Shown piece by piece: positions 32,601 to 39,150 of a stretch of 64,000 bases of DNA (positions within the stretch are counted from its first letter, which is position 1; every line of letters starts with the position of its first letter). Origin of the DNA: Lytechinus pictus (Eukaryota; Echinodermata; Echinoidea; Temnopleuroida; Toxopneustidae); contig NC_087253.1 of NCBI RefSeq assembly GCF_037042905.1, positions 7,576,501 to 7,640,500 on the forward strand, read 5' to 3'. The position numbers were made by a program, and so were the translations under genes. The notes under the pieces are model-generated. The model was not told the DNA's origin and ran no database searches. It saw only the letters and a list, made by a program, of their open reading frames with translations.

Positions 32601-34686
32601 TGTTGTTGTTGTTGTTGTAGTAGTATATTTTGTTGTTTTTGTGGTAGTGGAAGTAAATTCATGATTGTCTATCAGCTAATGAACCTCATTTTTTTGGATT
32701 GGCTTTTTTTAAATCAGATTCTTCCTTGGTACTGAACTTAGAGCCGTTAGCCCTGATGCACTGACTGGTCTAACATCATTGGAGAAAATGTAAGGAAGCA
32801 CATATTACACCATTCAGTGATTTATTTACCATTCAGTGTATTTACATATATTCATGAGCTCACGCTTCGAGACTATGGGTCTAATTTTGTACACTATATT
32901 TTATTTCGTGATCCAACAAAAAATCACTTTATTCACTGTTTAACCAATTATGTAAGCACCTCAGTTCCTATACTTCACACCCGTAGCTGCGCCACGTACC
33001 CAAAATATTCCATTAATCTGCAGTAAAATAGATATAACGAACGACTGGAGTGAAGTAAGCGTGGCAGCTAGATTCAATGTTTGAAACAGCCCCGCTCGCG
33101 AGAAGCTACGTCTAGTATGGTAGTGACATGGATCTCAATCCGAAATGCCACAGGTTCGAGGCACTTGTTCTACGTGTCTAGATCCCCCTGACCACCCCCT
33201 TAATAGTTGGTGACATTGTTTTGTCATGGAAAAGGCTACTTTTGGATATGATAGCAATATTTATTTAATTTAGCTTATTAGACTATCGTACCAGTGGTTT
33301 TTAATAGTCGCTTGTGTCTCGATGGCAGAATTGCTGGTGAAAAAGAAATTCGAAGCCAGCGTCGTGACCTAACAAAGGGGGGATAAACCTTTCAAACTTT
33401 ATTTCTATCAGTATAGATACTAACCGTGATATAAGTGTAGAAGGTGCATATGGTATTAATACCTGTAGTGTGGATCACTCTAAGCCTTTTCTTGTTCATA
33501 TTTTACCTGGAACTAATTGTTGCCCAACTAACTGATACACATACTCAATCCAACCCGAAGATTTTAAGAGTTCACCTTTATTTTGATTTTACTCAGGTCT
33601 ACATCTGACAATCGTCTATGTTGTCTTCTAGAAGATAATGCTGATTTCACCTGCGCAAGGACATCACAGACCAGTCCTTTGGACACCTGTAGCAGGTTAT
33701 ATCCAAACTTGGCCTTGAGGATTGCAGGATGGGTCATGGGTTTGCTGGCTCTAGGTGGCAACGGCGCTGTTCTCTTTATTCGACTTAGGGATAGGAAAAA
33801 GAAGGTTTCCAGAGTTCAGAATACATTTATTGCTAGCTTAGCAATGGCCGATATTCTGATGGGACTATACATGATTATTATCACCTCTGCCGATGTTTAC
33901 TATGGAAATGAGTTTTATCTCAGCGCCCCTCAGTGGCGAGGATCCCAGCTGTGTCGGTTTGCTGGTTTCCTTGGCTTTCTGTCCAGTGAGGCTTCGATCT
34001 TGACCCTGACCTTGATAACCGTTGATAGGTTCATTTGCATCATGTTTCCTTTTAGGCCAGATCTGAAGATTGAGCGCAAGAGTTCATTGATTCTTGTCGG
34101 TGCTGTCTGGGTTTTCACTATAATGTTAAGTCTGAGTCTGGTAATCATTACATCATACAGACCGGATGTGTATGGCCTCTCCGACGTTTGCCTTGGTCTC
34201 CCTCTTCATGTCGAAGCTGCAGACACAGGGGTATTGGAGATCACAGGAAATTTCTTTTTTGAGTATCAGGTCAATTTCGTGGTCACAGACAACAGTTCCA
34301 GGCCCCCATGGCTATTTTCCCTTATAATTTTCATTGGTTTCAACCTTGTTTCATTCACTTTTATCTTGATCTGTTACATTATGATCTTCATAAAGTCCTC
34401 ACGATCTTCAGCGAAAGTTCGGAAGAACCGCTCCAATAAGCAAGAGACCAGATTGGCTGTTCGTATGGCGATGATCGTTGCTACTGACCTCGTCTGTTGG
34501 ATGCCAGTTATCATCATGGGAATCCTTTCTCAGACCGGTGCAGTCACCCTTGATCCTTCGCTCTATGCTTGGACAGTGATTCTCATCGTCCCTATCAATT
34601 CAACCATTAACCCTTTCTTATATACGTTTATAGTGTACGTCGATGCCCTCATAAAGAAAAGAAGAAAGCAGAAATATGAAACCTAA
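5118..34686 (+). CDS. Composite LRR G-protein-coupled receptor (SRCR-WSC-CUB-SRCR-ShKT-LRR-7TM), 21 exons, 5' partial
   Basis: The gene was assembled by joining exons 5118-5249, 5890-6081, 6582-6848, 7023-7328, 7710-7928, 8907-9218, 9955-10071, 10800-10868, 11380-11433, 15683-15737, 17546-17758, nine 72-base LRR exons and 33597-34686. Every intron is GT/AG and the phases match throughout, giving 1,223 codons and a TAA. Order in the visible protein: SRCR about 1-107, WSC 108-196, CUB 197-298, Ser/Thr-rich 299-371, SRCR 372-475, ShKT 476-514, Cys-rich 515-574, linker and LRR cap 574-644, nine LRRs 645-860, hinge and 7TM 861-1223. The 7TM domain resembles relaxin-receptor/type C LGR and snail GRL101 receptors, which signal at the plasma membrane through G proteins. 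The extra modules are adhesive or carbohydrate-binding types, so a secreted protein or glycan ligand is inferred. The signal peptide and start codon were not found; the first exon needs one preceding base of a codon. Two adjacent genes is the alternative, but the phases argue against it. Confidence 0.82.
5484..5653. mobile_element. Foldback MITE in SRCR intron
   Basis: An almost complete palindrome: arms of about 60 bases, GGCCGTTTCATAAAGCTGTT on the left and AACAGCTTTATGAAACACCC on the right, around a 45-base loop. It lies between the two SRCR-1 half exons. Confidence 0.85.
5890..6081 (+). CDS. Receptor exon: SRCR domain 1, C-terminal half
   Basis: This continues the SRCR fold in phase 1 and supplies the remaining cysteines (SASCVGNENNFDECIDV, then a Cys in ERTCS and the closing MFCA). 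With the previous exon it gives six cysteines, as in group A SRCR domains. Acceptor atag ends at 5889 and donor gtaagt is at 6082. Confidence 0.85.
6582..6848 (+). CDS. Receptor exon: WSC domain
   Basis: The 89-residue module starts PYYEGCYESS and ends DPYQLCGGIGAYRAVYS. It has the WSC pattern of an aromatic-x-Gly-Cys-Tyr start, internal cysteine pairs (GLC, HRCGHS, SFCAELC) and the Cys-Gly-Gly-x-x-x-x-x-x-x-Tyr end. WSC domains occur in fungal wall sensors and animal polycystin/kremen-type proteins and are thought to bind carbohydrate. Symmetric phase 1-1 exon with acceptor ccatccag and donor gtaag. Confidence 0.85.
7023..7328 (+). CDS. Receptor exon: CUB domain
   Basis: The 102 residues match a CUB beta-sandwich: a GSITSYDYPGKYAANDHQVW start (the usual 'sP.yP..Y' strand), VQITFPAFNI in the middle and FVVRFESRSSGTGFIMNYEG at the end. 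No cysteines are present, so the two usual CUB disulfides are missing. Acceptor tgttcag ends at 7022 and donor gtaag is at 7329. Phase 1-1. Confidence 0.85.
7710..7928 (+). CDS. Receptor exon: Ser/Thr/Pro-rich (mucin-like) linker
   Basis: The exon encodes about 73 residues dominated by Thr, Ser, Pro, Ala and Val (for example VPVPSTQQVPTSTQKATATT), with no cysteine. It is likely an O-glycosylated stalk separating the first three modules from the second SRCR. Acceptor attctttag ends at 7709, donor gtatag is at 7929, phase 1-1. The fold is not recognisable; the exon call rests on splice sites, phase and composition. Confidence 0.75.
8907..9218 (+). CDS. Receptor exon: SRCR domain 2
   Basis: A complete SRCR domain lies in one exon: VRIVNGLTPREGRVEIRING, then WGTICDE, VVCRTLGF, IQCDGTEADVMECL and the closing VRCSG. 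Unlike SRCR 1 it has no internal intron, so the two are probably not a recent duplication. Acceptor atcttaaag ends at 8906 and donor gtaag is at 9219. Phase 1-1. Confidence 0.9.
9649..9945 (+). mobile_element. tRNA-derived SINE with (ATT)n tail
   Basis: Head contains an A-box (gtggcccagtgg) and B-box (gggttcgaatcc) with anticodon-loop CTTTGAA (tRNA-Gln-like). The body has ctcgacccaggtgaggtgaatgggtacccggcagg in two parts, and the 3' end gcgctatataaatgcc runs into ATT repeats. It lies immediately before the ShKT exon. Confidence 0.88.
9955..10071 (+). CDS. Receptor exon: ShKT domain
   Basis: Reads DCRDVHPLCIAWASQGACES and ends with Cys-x3-Cys-x2-Cys (CQSSCNQC). This is the six-cysteine ShKT/SXC fold (C-x-D-x3-C-x8-C-x-x-C-x3-C-x2-C pattern), named for sea anemone K-channel toxins but common as a neutral module in animal extracellular proteins; toxicity is not implied. 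The 3' splice site (atataacag, ending 9954) follows directly on the (ATT)n tail of a SINE. Donor gtaaa at 10072, phase 1-1. Confidence 0.82.
10208..10442. repeat. (ACT)n microsatellite
   Basis: Interrupted ACT/GCT triplet array of more than 200 bases in the intron after the ShKT exon. Long open frames here (poly-Thr, poly-Leu, poly-Val) are repeat artefacts. Confidence 0.95.
10800..10868 (+). CDS. Receptor exon: Cys-rich module, part 1
   Basis: A 69-base phase 1-1 exon encoding GSAPSLPLKDTCVLGHCFVD plus three more residues. It has a good polypyrimidine/acceptor (tttattcag) and a strong donor (gtaagaat). It has two cysteines and with the next two exons makes a six-cysteine segment. I do not recognise the fold. 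Confidence 0.6.
10905..10987. repeat. (AT)n microsatellite
   Basis: Alternating TA dinucleotides with few interruptions, 37 bases after the 10800-10868 exon. Confidence 0.95.
11380..11433 (+). CDS. Receptor exon: Cys-rich module, part 2
   Basis: A 54-base phase 1-1 exon reading ASRCISAVEICFTVGWYQG. The RCISAVEIC stretch recalls the middle of an LDL-receptor class A repeat, the module that precedes the LRRs in relaxin receptors, but the acidic calcium-binding Asp/Ser-Asp-Glu run is absent. Acceptor ccatacag, donor gtaagg. The LDLa interpretation is inference only. Confidence 0.55.
11466..11650. repeat. (ACT)n microsatellite
   Basis: A second ACT array starting 33 bases after the 11380-11433 exon, with GCT interruptions. 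Confidence 0.95.
11968..12896. mobile_element. Interspersed repeat family A, copy 1
   Basis: Bounded by TTAACCCTAACTAGGC and GCCTGTTTAGAGTTAA, with an internal G-run, tgattca, C-run hairpin near each end. About 0.9 kb, copied at 52212-53013. Non-coding; in the intron after the second Cys-rich exon. Confidence 0.72.
13030..13220 (-). mobile_element. tRNA-derived SINE (tRNA-Val-like head)
   Basis: On the minus strand: ttggctcagttggaagagcg, anticodon-loop CTCACAA, then gggagttcaaatcccagc. A and B boxes are good, but the tRNA arms are followed by a non-tRNA body (gtcagaccaaaagacg and on), so this is a SINE rather than a tRNA gene. It lies in the 11.4-15.7 kb receptor intron. Confidence 0.72.
13280..13571. 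mobile_element. Foldback MITE
   Basis: Terminal inverted repeats GGGGCCGATTGCACAAAAGG and CCTTTCGTGCAATCGGCCCC. Non-coding AT-rich interior. Similar style to the element at 5484. Confidence 0.8.
13960..14240. repeat. Interspersed repeat family C, copy 1
   Basis: Carries gaacttgagcaaattactg and a cluster of degenerate 'gcgacattatgcg' motifs. It matches 23553-23830 in the opposite orientation. Confidence 0.65.
14490..14560 (-). mobile_element. SINE fragment
   Basis: Minus strand gggttatgggttcgaatcct followed by agccaaggcgtaaa. This is close to the B-box-and-beyond region of the SINE at 9649 (gggttcgaatcccagccatggcgtaa). The head and tail are lost. Confidence 0.5.
14850..15409. mobile_element. 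TTAA-flanked MITE related in its ends to the THAP element
   Basis: Begins TTAAACTGATTGTCCAGGC and ends AGCCCGGACCATCCCTTTAA. The ends resemble the termini of 50463-51481 (GTCCAGGC / GGACCA..CC-TTTAA). It lies in the receptor intron before the adaptor exon and holds no ORF of note. Confidence 0.6.
15683..15737 (+). CDS. Receptor exon: phase 1-to-2 adaptor exon
   Basis: A 55-base exon (acceptor catcaacag, donor gtaagt at 15738) reading LICLPTPVKPVPSTVRC with two cysteines. It enters in phase 1 and leaves in phase 2, so it is the only exon that changes phase between the extracellular modules and the LRR series. It was identified because the phases of both neighbours require such an exon. An earlier gtaaga at 15727 would break the frame of the next exon. 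Confidence 0.6.
16574..17434. repeat. 430-base direct tandem duplication
   Basis: Units 16574-17005 and 17006-17434 are highly similar over their length, both opening tgtgaaagtggttatt and containing ggcatccaagatagctgcc and tgctggttcttaggtgggac. Apparent differences are scattered single bases and short A-run changes. It lies just before the linker exon of the receptor. Confidence 0.92.
17546..17758 (+). CDS. Receptor exon: linker and N-terminal LRR cap
   Basis: 213 bases, phase 2-2, acceptor gataacag and donor gtgagt at 17759. The protein is a hydrophilic, probably helical linker (SLIEELLTTINELKYASSTL) followed by VRLLPMHIYNRQNQATVL, which runs into the first LRR exon like the last strand of an LRR N-cap. 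An alternative donor gtacgt at 17706 would end in phase 0 and does not fit the next exon. Confidence 0.65.
17759..21527. other. Receptor intron before LRR 1
   Basis: A 3.8 kb intron with AT-rich sequence, ATT microsatellite (about 19086-19230), G/C runs at 18030 and 18955 and a small duplicated 'ggcagctatagttgccca' (18417 and 18451). No coding segment recognised. Confidence 0.6.
21528..21599 (+). CDS. Receptor exon: leucine-rich repeat 1
   Basis: A 72-base phase 2-2 exon reading VLYGVNLHHIDDDTFSGFPS then LRTL, one 24-residue extracellular LRR. Acceptor ctccgcag ends at 21527 and donor gtaag is at 21600. Confidence 0.85.
22706..23170. mobile_element. MITE with long TIRs and a nested hairpin
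   Basis: TIRs TAAGCCCCCATCACACTTAT and ATAAGTATGATGGGGGCTTA. Near the left end is a second perfect hairpin, CCAAGGAGATA-tcac-TATCTCCTTGG (22771-22796). In the intron before LRR 2. Confidence 0.8.
23286..23357 (+). CDS. Receptor exon: leucine-rich repeat 2
   Basis: 72 bases, phase 2-2, reading VLAENNIQELHNTTFSGLQL then LQLL. It has the LxLxxNxI...F.GL..L pattern and an N-glycosylation sequon (NTT). Acceptor tttcatag, donor gtaag. Confidence 0.88.
23553..23830. repeat. Interspersed repeat family C, copy 2 (inverted)
   Basis: Contains cagtaaattgttcaagttc and several 'gcataatgtcg' motifs, the reverse complement of the copy at 13960. Between LRR 2 and LRR 3. Confidence 0.65.
23908..24515. mobile_element. 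TTAA-flanked MITE, family B copy 1
   Basis: Starts TTAAATCGGAATCCAGCC and ends GGGTTGGATTCCCCTTTAA, inverted ends bounded by TTAA. It is a close copy of 39889-40494 in the same orientation. It lies in the intron between LRR 2 and LRR 3. Confidence 0.8.
25163..25234 (+). CDS. Receptor exon: leucine-rich repeat 3
   Basis: 72 bases, phase 2-2, reading NLRQNRIISVENDSFADLKS then LLFL. It has a typical LRR core Asn and an NDS sequon. Acceptor ttttctag, donor gtaag at 25235. Confidence 0.88.
26000..26071 (+). CDS. Receptor exon: leucine-rich repeat 4
   Basis: 72 bases, phase 2-2, reading ELANNSLVRVQPGAFTGLIN then LRSL. It follows a T18-like polypyrimidine run ending in aag. Donor gtaag at 26072. 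Confidence 0.88.
26819..27127. mobile_element. Full-length palindromic MITE (CACACTAAG ends, TA flanks)
   Basis: Ends CACACTAAGAAATAAAGG and CCTTTATTTCTTAGTGTG, flanked by TA. The whole 309 bases fold back on themselves. Short motifs such as gggttcaaaa/ttgaaccc recur in both arms, so each arm is itself internally repetitive. Between LRR 4 and LRR 5. Confidence 0.85.
28085..28156 (+). CDS. Receptor exon: leucine-rich repeat 5
   Basis: 72 bases, phase 2-2, reading GLSENKIRRIEQGFFYGMES then LQFL. Acceptor gttgacag, donor gtaag at 28157. The preceding intron contains the CACACTAAG foldback element. Confidence 0.88.
28799..28870 (+). CDS. Receptor exon: leucine-rich repeat 6
   Basis: 72 bases, phase 2-2, reading YMESNNISEIEVGSFSELRN then LQLL. 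Acceptor cacattcag; the donor is gtaatt, the weakest in the LRR series. Confidence 0.85.
29344..29415 (+). CDS. Receptor exon: leucine-rich repeat 7
   Basis: 72 bases, phase 2-2, reading NLSSNSIQHLQRGMFAGLFS then LSYL. Acceptor tcttttcag, donor gtaag at 29416. Confidence 0.88.
30900..30971 (+). CDS. Receptor exon: leucine-rich repeat 8
   Basis: 72 bases, phase 2-2, reading DLINNHIQSIDGFTFEHMAS then LQF. Acceptor ctttttcag, donor gtaag at 30972. It is followed by an intron with about 1 kb of AGT repeats. Confidence 0.88.
31095..31610. mobile_element. MITE between GTA arrays
   Basis: Inverted ends AGGAAACCAAAACCCAAGAA and TTCTTGGGTTTCGGTTTCCT, with inner matches agtaatcttatt / aataagattcct and aagttatgg / cataactt. 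GTA/AGT arrays flank it on both sides; 'taaatgtagtagtag' occurs just left and just right. Confidence 0.75.
31611..32640. repeat. Kilobase-scale (AGT)n microsatellite
   Basis: About 1 kb of AGT/GTA triplets with AGA, AAT and GTT interruptions in the intron between LRR 8 and LRR 9. A shorter stretch lies at 31020-31090. A sub-block (aagctaagagtagcagtagtatgtagtagaggta) recurs in variant form near 31780 and 32270, so the array grew partly by segmental duplication. Confidence 0.95.
32718..32789 (+). CDS. Receptor exon: leucine-rich repeat 9
   Basis: 72 bases, phase 2-2, reading FFLGTELRAVSPDALTGLTS then LEKM. It has a less regular start (no LxLxxN), as expected for the last repeat before the hinge. 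Acceptor aaatcag, donor gtaagg. Confidence 0.85.
33597..34686 (+). CDS. Receptor exon: hinge and seven-transmembrane domain, C-terminus
   Basis: One exon encodes a Cys-rich hinge (RLCCLLED, DFTCAR, LDTCSR) and a rhodopsin-class 7TM bundle. TM1 has GGNGAV and TM2 has LAMADILMG with the sodium-site Asp. TM3 ends in Asp-Arg-Phe rather than Asp-Arg-Tyr (about 34022). TM6 has ATDLVCWMPV and TM7 has STINPFLYTF (the NPxxY position is NPFLY). These features match the type C LGR/relaxin receptor group. The cytoplasmic tail is short and basic (IKKRRKQKYET) with few phosphorylatable residues. The hinge is far shorter than in glycoprotein-hormone receptors. Stop TAA is at 34684-34686. Confidence 0.93.
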
Positions 34687-34691
34687 ATAAA
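34686..34691 (+). promoter_or_regulatory. Candidate poly(A) signal overlapping the receptor stop codon
   Basis: AATAAA begins on the last base of the TAA stop (sequence TAAATAAAG). If used, the 3' UTR would be only about 20-30 bases. A chance match in AT-rich DNA is quite possible. Confidence 0.35.
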
Positions 34692-35381
34692 GATATTACC
34701 TATTATTCTAGGGCACACAAAGGCTAAATATCCACCATTGCCTAAGTTTTCTATTGTTATCCACAAAGGTTAAGTCCACATTTGAAAAAAAAATCAAGAA
34801 CTATGCTCCTTGCATGGCGATTCCAAGGATTCAGTAAAAAAAAAGGTAGTAATTGAAGATACAGGTGGTCCAGCCCCTAGATTATTGAATTAAATATTTA
34901 TTTGAATGATAGATTCAGTACATGCATTTTGTTTTCTAGCTTAAAATTCAAAATGAAAGTAATTGATTTGTCGAAGTTTGAATGACCTAAACATAAAAGA
35001 AGAGTACAGGACCATTGTGGTTCTACATAGGGGCCTCGGATGTTAATTCGAAGGAGTAAAAACTGCACAACGAATGTAACTGAGTAGAATGTTCAGAAAA
35101 AAGAACCTCTCTCAATCGATACGGAGATAAAACATTCTATGACATTTATTTATGGATAATACAGTTATCATTTCTAGTGTTCTATTTTGAAAATCTTCTT
35201 TATTTTATAATACCTGAATATGATCAAGTTGTCCCCATCTCTCACAATAAGTACATGATTTCAAACCTATTCACAATTCATATCCCGCCTGAATTATGAG
35301 AAAGGGCAAAAAATCACGACAATGTGATTTTGTATATGTATATATATGTATATATATATATATAAATATATATATATATAA

Positions 35382-36284
35382 CCCCTCAAAAACAGTTTGG
35401 AAATCTGTGTTTGACCATTAATTTCTCCAAACTCCCAATTTTAAAAAATAGCATGTTTCACATCATTCAAACGATCATTTAATTTTCTTTAAAATGATGC
35501 CATGCTTGTTATGGTCATGCCATTACGAAAAGAGCAGGATTCAAAAGTGTTGGATGAGGTCAGAATTAAAAAGCTGCAAAACAAGCAAAATAGGTTTGAA
35601 AATCTGAGTTTGACCATTAATTTCTGCCAACTCCCAATTTTACATAATGAATATTTAATATCATTCAAAATATCATTTAATTTTCTTAAAAATGATGCCA
35701 TGCTTGTATGATCATGCCATAATGAAAAGAGCAGGTTTCAAAAGTGTTGGATGAGGTCTGAATTGAAAAGCTGCAAAACGAGCAGAAATAGTCATGAAGG
35801 GTCATTACAGAACATGATACTTATGTCTGTGTCAATAGAGATGAAAATCCATTCAAATCAAGCCCCTGCTTCCGTAGTGATGGTTCTGTGATATAACATG
35901 GTATGAGTGATCGTGGTTTGAAATACCCATGCATGTTTGTTTGTTTGTTAAGTGTTTGCTTGTGCAGAGGTGTGTTTGATTCCGTGTTAATTTCGATGTT
36001 AACGTGCATAAAAAGAAAAGAAACTACTAAGAAACTCACTTATCACCACGGGAAAAAAGAACAGTGACTTTTAATATTGTGACAACTAGCAACTTTTGAA
36101 TTTTGAATTGCCCCACATTTTAAGGCCCTGTACCTCCATATGAACCATAATCATACCATATAGGGTATCATTTTAACATGTCTAAAGACAATTAAATGAT
36201 CTTTTGAATGAATATACATTGCGTAAAATTGGGAGTTGGGATAAATTATTGGCCATACTCAGATTTCCAAACTTTTTTTGAGGA
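35382..36284. repeat. Foldback element with internal tandem duplication, 3' of the receptor gene
   Basis: Outer ends CCCCTCAAAAACAGTTTGG and CCAAACTTTTTTTGAGGAG are inverted. The left part holds two tandem copies of a roughly 199-base unit (35393-35591 and 35592-35790; shared gagtttgaccattaatttct). The right end holds an inverted third partial copy (ttgggagttgg near 36228). Confidence 0.75.
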
Positions 36285-37759
36285 GTTTGTATACATAATA
36301 AAAAAAGTATAGTTGTTGTTATTTGTTAAAAAGAAGACACTTTGCGACAATAATTTATTTAATATCTACCACCCTCTCTCGGGAATATTTTTGTTTTTAT
36401 TCATTTTAGTTCATTATTTTTTTTTCAACTTAGACTTTAACTCAAATTCCAAAAGAAACTTTTTTTTTAATCATGACAACTTCATTTTTTTCGGCGAGGG
36501 GGGGGGGTAATTTTTTTCGTATAAATTACCCCCAGGTAAAAGATTTGACACTGGTTCCGCGCAATGCCTATCGAAATGTTTCGGATGAAAATTAAACTTC
36601 AGCCAATTTTATTATGTATGGAAGGCGGTCTTCTCGTACTTCCGGAAACCGAAACGGAGAGAGCTGTCAATTACTTATCATAACATTTTGTATATGTATC
36701 GTAGTTATGTATTTCGATGTTCAATGTTTGTAACCGCTGAGATATAGTTTTTATATAGAGAACGTACTACATACTAGTAATTGTTATTATCACAACTTGT
36801 AGCTCAAATAGAAGAAGTTTTATATGTCTTGACCATGTATTTTCTGCTATAAATGAAAGACAGTGATATTTTAGACAATTTTTCTTTATGTAAGATACCA
36901 GGCGCTAAGTGATTTTTCTTAAATTATTTCTTCAAATGTTATCACTTAGACATGTGGAAAGGAGGCATTACCTACATGTACGTTACACCAGATGAAAGAG
37001 AAGACTCTAAGCTTTACAATTATAGGTCATGTATTGAAACATGTAATACAGAGTGCGCAAAATCAAGACATATTTTCATTCTTAGGCCTATATCTTTATT
37101 AAAGATTTAAGGTTGCAAGTGCTGATAATTATGTATAAATTATTATCGGGACCTAGTATTGTTCAAGTTGAAAGGTGTGATCTCTTGCTAGTTATTCAGT
37201 ACAAAGCTGACACCCCATGCTCAATAACCTGTCGAATATATTTACAGAACTCTGTTATCAGGTCGCTTTCCGTAAGATTATGCTTTCTTGCTCAATCTTT
37301 TTGTTCAAAATAAATAAAGAGTGTCATTTCACATTGTGTTGTATTATACGTGCAAGACCGTTAACGTTAGCTTCTTGAACAATTTCACTGACAGGGTCAA
37401 AGTCGTATGTTTTAAAGAATCCTTTGCAGTCTACATTGTTTCAAATTAATATACCGGTAAACGTGATCGGCAGTTTGTTACTTCCAAGCGCTGTTTCTCA
37501 GGGGTGGTGCCACGAGTCGGGTTGGGGCTGGAACCAGACCGCCTTTTATGATTTTAAAGAAATGAAAAAAGTAGGAAACGCGGAACGGGGAAAGGGAAAT
37601 TGAAGAGAGAAGAATAAGAAGCATTTGTACAAATCTGGGCTCTGCAATTCTATAACTGCTTTGTACAGGGTAATTCTATTTAAGAAATGAAAAGTGTTGT
37701 CACCTTGAAGTCGTGTTGGTCGTCTTGTTCCCCTATTTTTATTAATTGTTGGTGCTGTA

Positions 37760-38051
37760 CAGTGGCGTACCTAGGATTTTCCACAGGGGGGGCAAAATCG
37801 GCCGCCAAAAAATTAGACAAGCAAAAAAAGAAATAAAAAAGGTCTTCAATTAAAAAAATGAAGGTTTTCGTACCAGAAAAAAATTGACAAGCAAAAAAAA
37901 AAAAAAAAAAAAAAAAGGTCTTCAAGCTCGTCAGGGGGGGCAAAAAAGGTATTTTAAGCTCGTCAGGGGGGGCAGGTATATGTCTTTTGTATGGGTTGTG
38001 GCTCGTCAGGGGGGGCAGAGTGCCCCCCCCCCCCCCGTAGGTACGCTAGTG
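37760..38051. mobile_element. hAT-like MITE with internal tandem repeat
   Basis: Ends CAGTGGCGTACCTAGG and CCGTAGGTACGCTAGTG, with near-identical 8-base flanks gtgctgta and gtgttgta, as expected of a hAT target duplication. Inside are copies of gctcgtcaggggggca with variable spacers. Intergenic. Confidence 0.75.
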
Positions 38052-39030
38052 GTGTTGTATAAAAAGTGTGGTGTGCATTGAATTATTTACCCTTAGGATT
38101 GTATTTTTCATGAATTAAAATATTTGTTTGTCTCTATGAATATTACATTTATGTTTATTACTGTTCTTTTATATGTTTGAGTGAAAATTCTGAAGATAAT
38201 TGACTTTGTAATACCTGCTTGTATTTTGTCTACGGGAGATGGTATGATCCTTTAAGTCATTTATTCGGCTGTATTTATATTATTGTTTGTTACTTCCGCC
38301 CTATATCATACAATCCTGTTATAAGTCCAGGAGACAATCGAATGTGCTATAGAGATACCATGAATGATTTACTGTATGGTTTGATAAGTCTCTAACGAAT
38401 TTGGTTTGATAGACATTCAATTGTTTTATAAGTTGATTAAATGGTTCTTTGTTTTAAATGATGAACTGACATATATAGTTTTATTGATCGTTGATATATT
38501 TAAGATTACTTTTCCTTTTCGTTTTGCTTTTCAAACTCGTTTGATTTTGTTCATAGGGCTGAGTGAATATTCATGTGGTATATGTGGACTATGCATTTGG
38601 TATACGTGGTACACAGTTGGCTATCCCTGGCTTGGTCCATATAGAGTTTTGTATAAATTTCATTGATTGGCATGCAATATATTGATTTTGTTGTGTCATT
38701 AAATATTACTGTTTGAGTGAAAAAAAAATCGATATTAATATGAATTTTTAATAGAATGGTTGAATGAGGACCTGGTTGGCTTCAGGAGGTACTTTTTCGA
38801 GATTTCAGAAGTCCCAAATGCTCTGTATGTGGCACATCCTGGGGAGGTACATCCTGCCCGTGCACCCCCTCCCTCCCTCCTATTGAAACCCCTACAAAAA
38901 AGTGGAGAATGGATTGCATACTGAAAAGTGAAGACCTTTTCAAGACCCCTAAATATAGCGTGGTTTCGTTCTGGAAAAAAAAATCCCCTTTACACACACC
39001 CACACCCCAACCCCCCACACACACCCATAC

Positions 39031-39061
39031 ATATGTATATATGTATATATATATATATATA

Positions 39062-39105
<44 letters not shown>

Positions 39106-39150
39106 CACACACACACATAAATATATATATATACATATATATATATTATA
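39031..39150. repeat. (AT)n/(AC)n microsatellite
   Basis: TATATA arrays interrupted by acacacac blocks; intergenic. Confidence 0.95.

Noticed and set aside
31755..32662. Poly-Ser and poly-Leu frames up to 128 codons
   Set aside because: They are translations of the AGT array inside a receptor intron.
33100..33190. tRNA-like 'ggttcgaggc' B box
   Set aside because: No convincing A box or cloverleaf around it.
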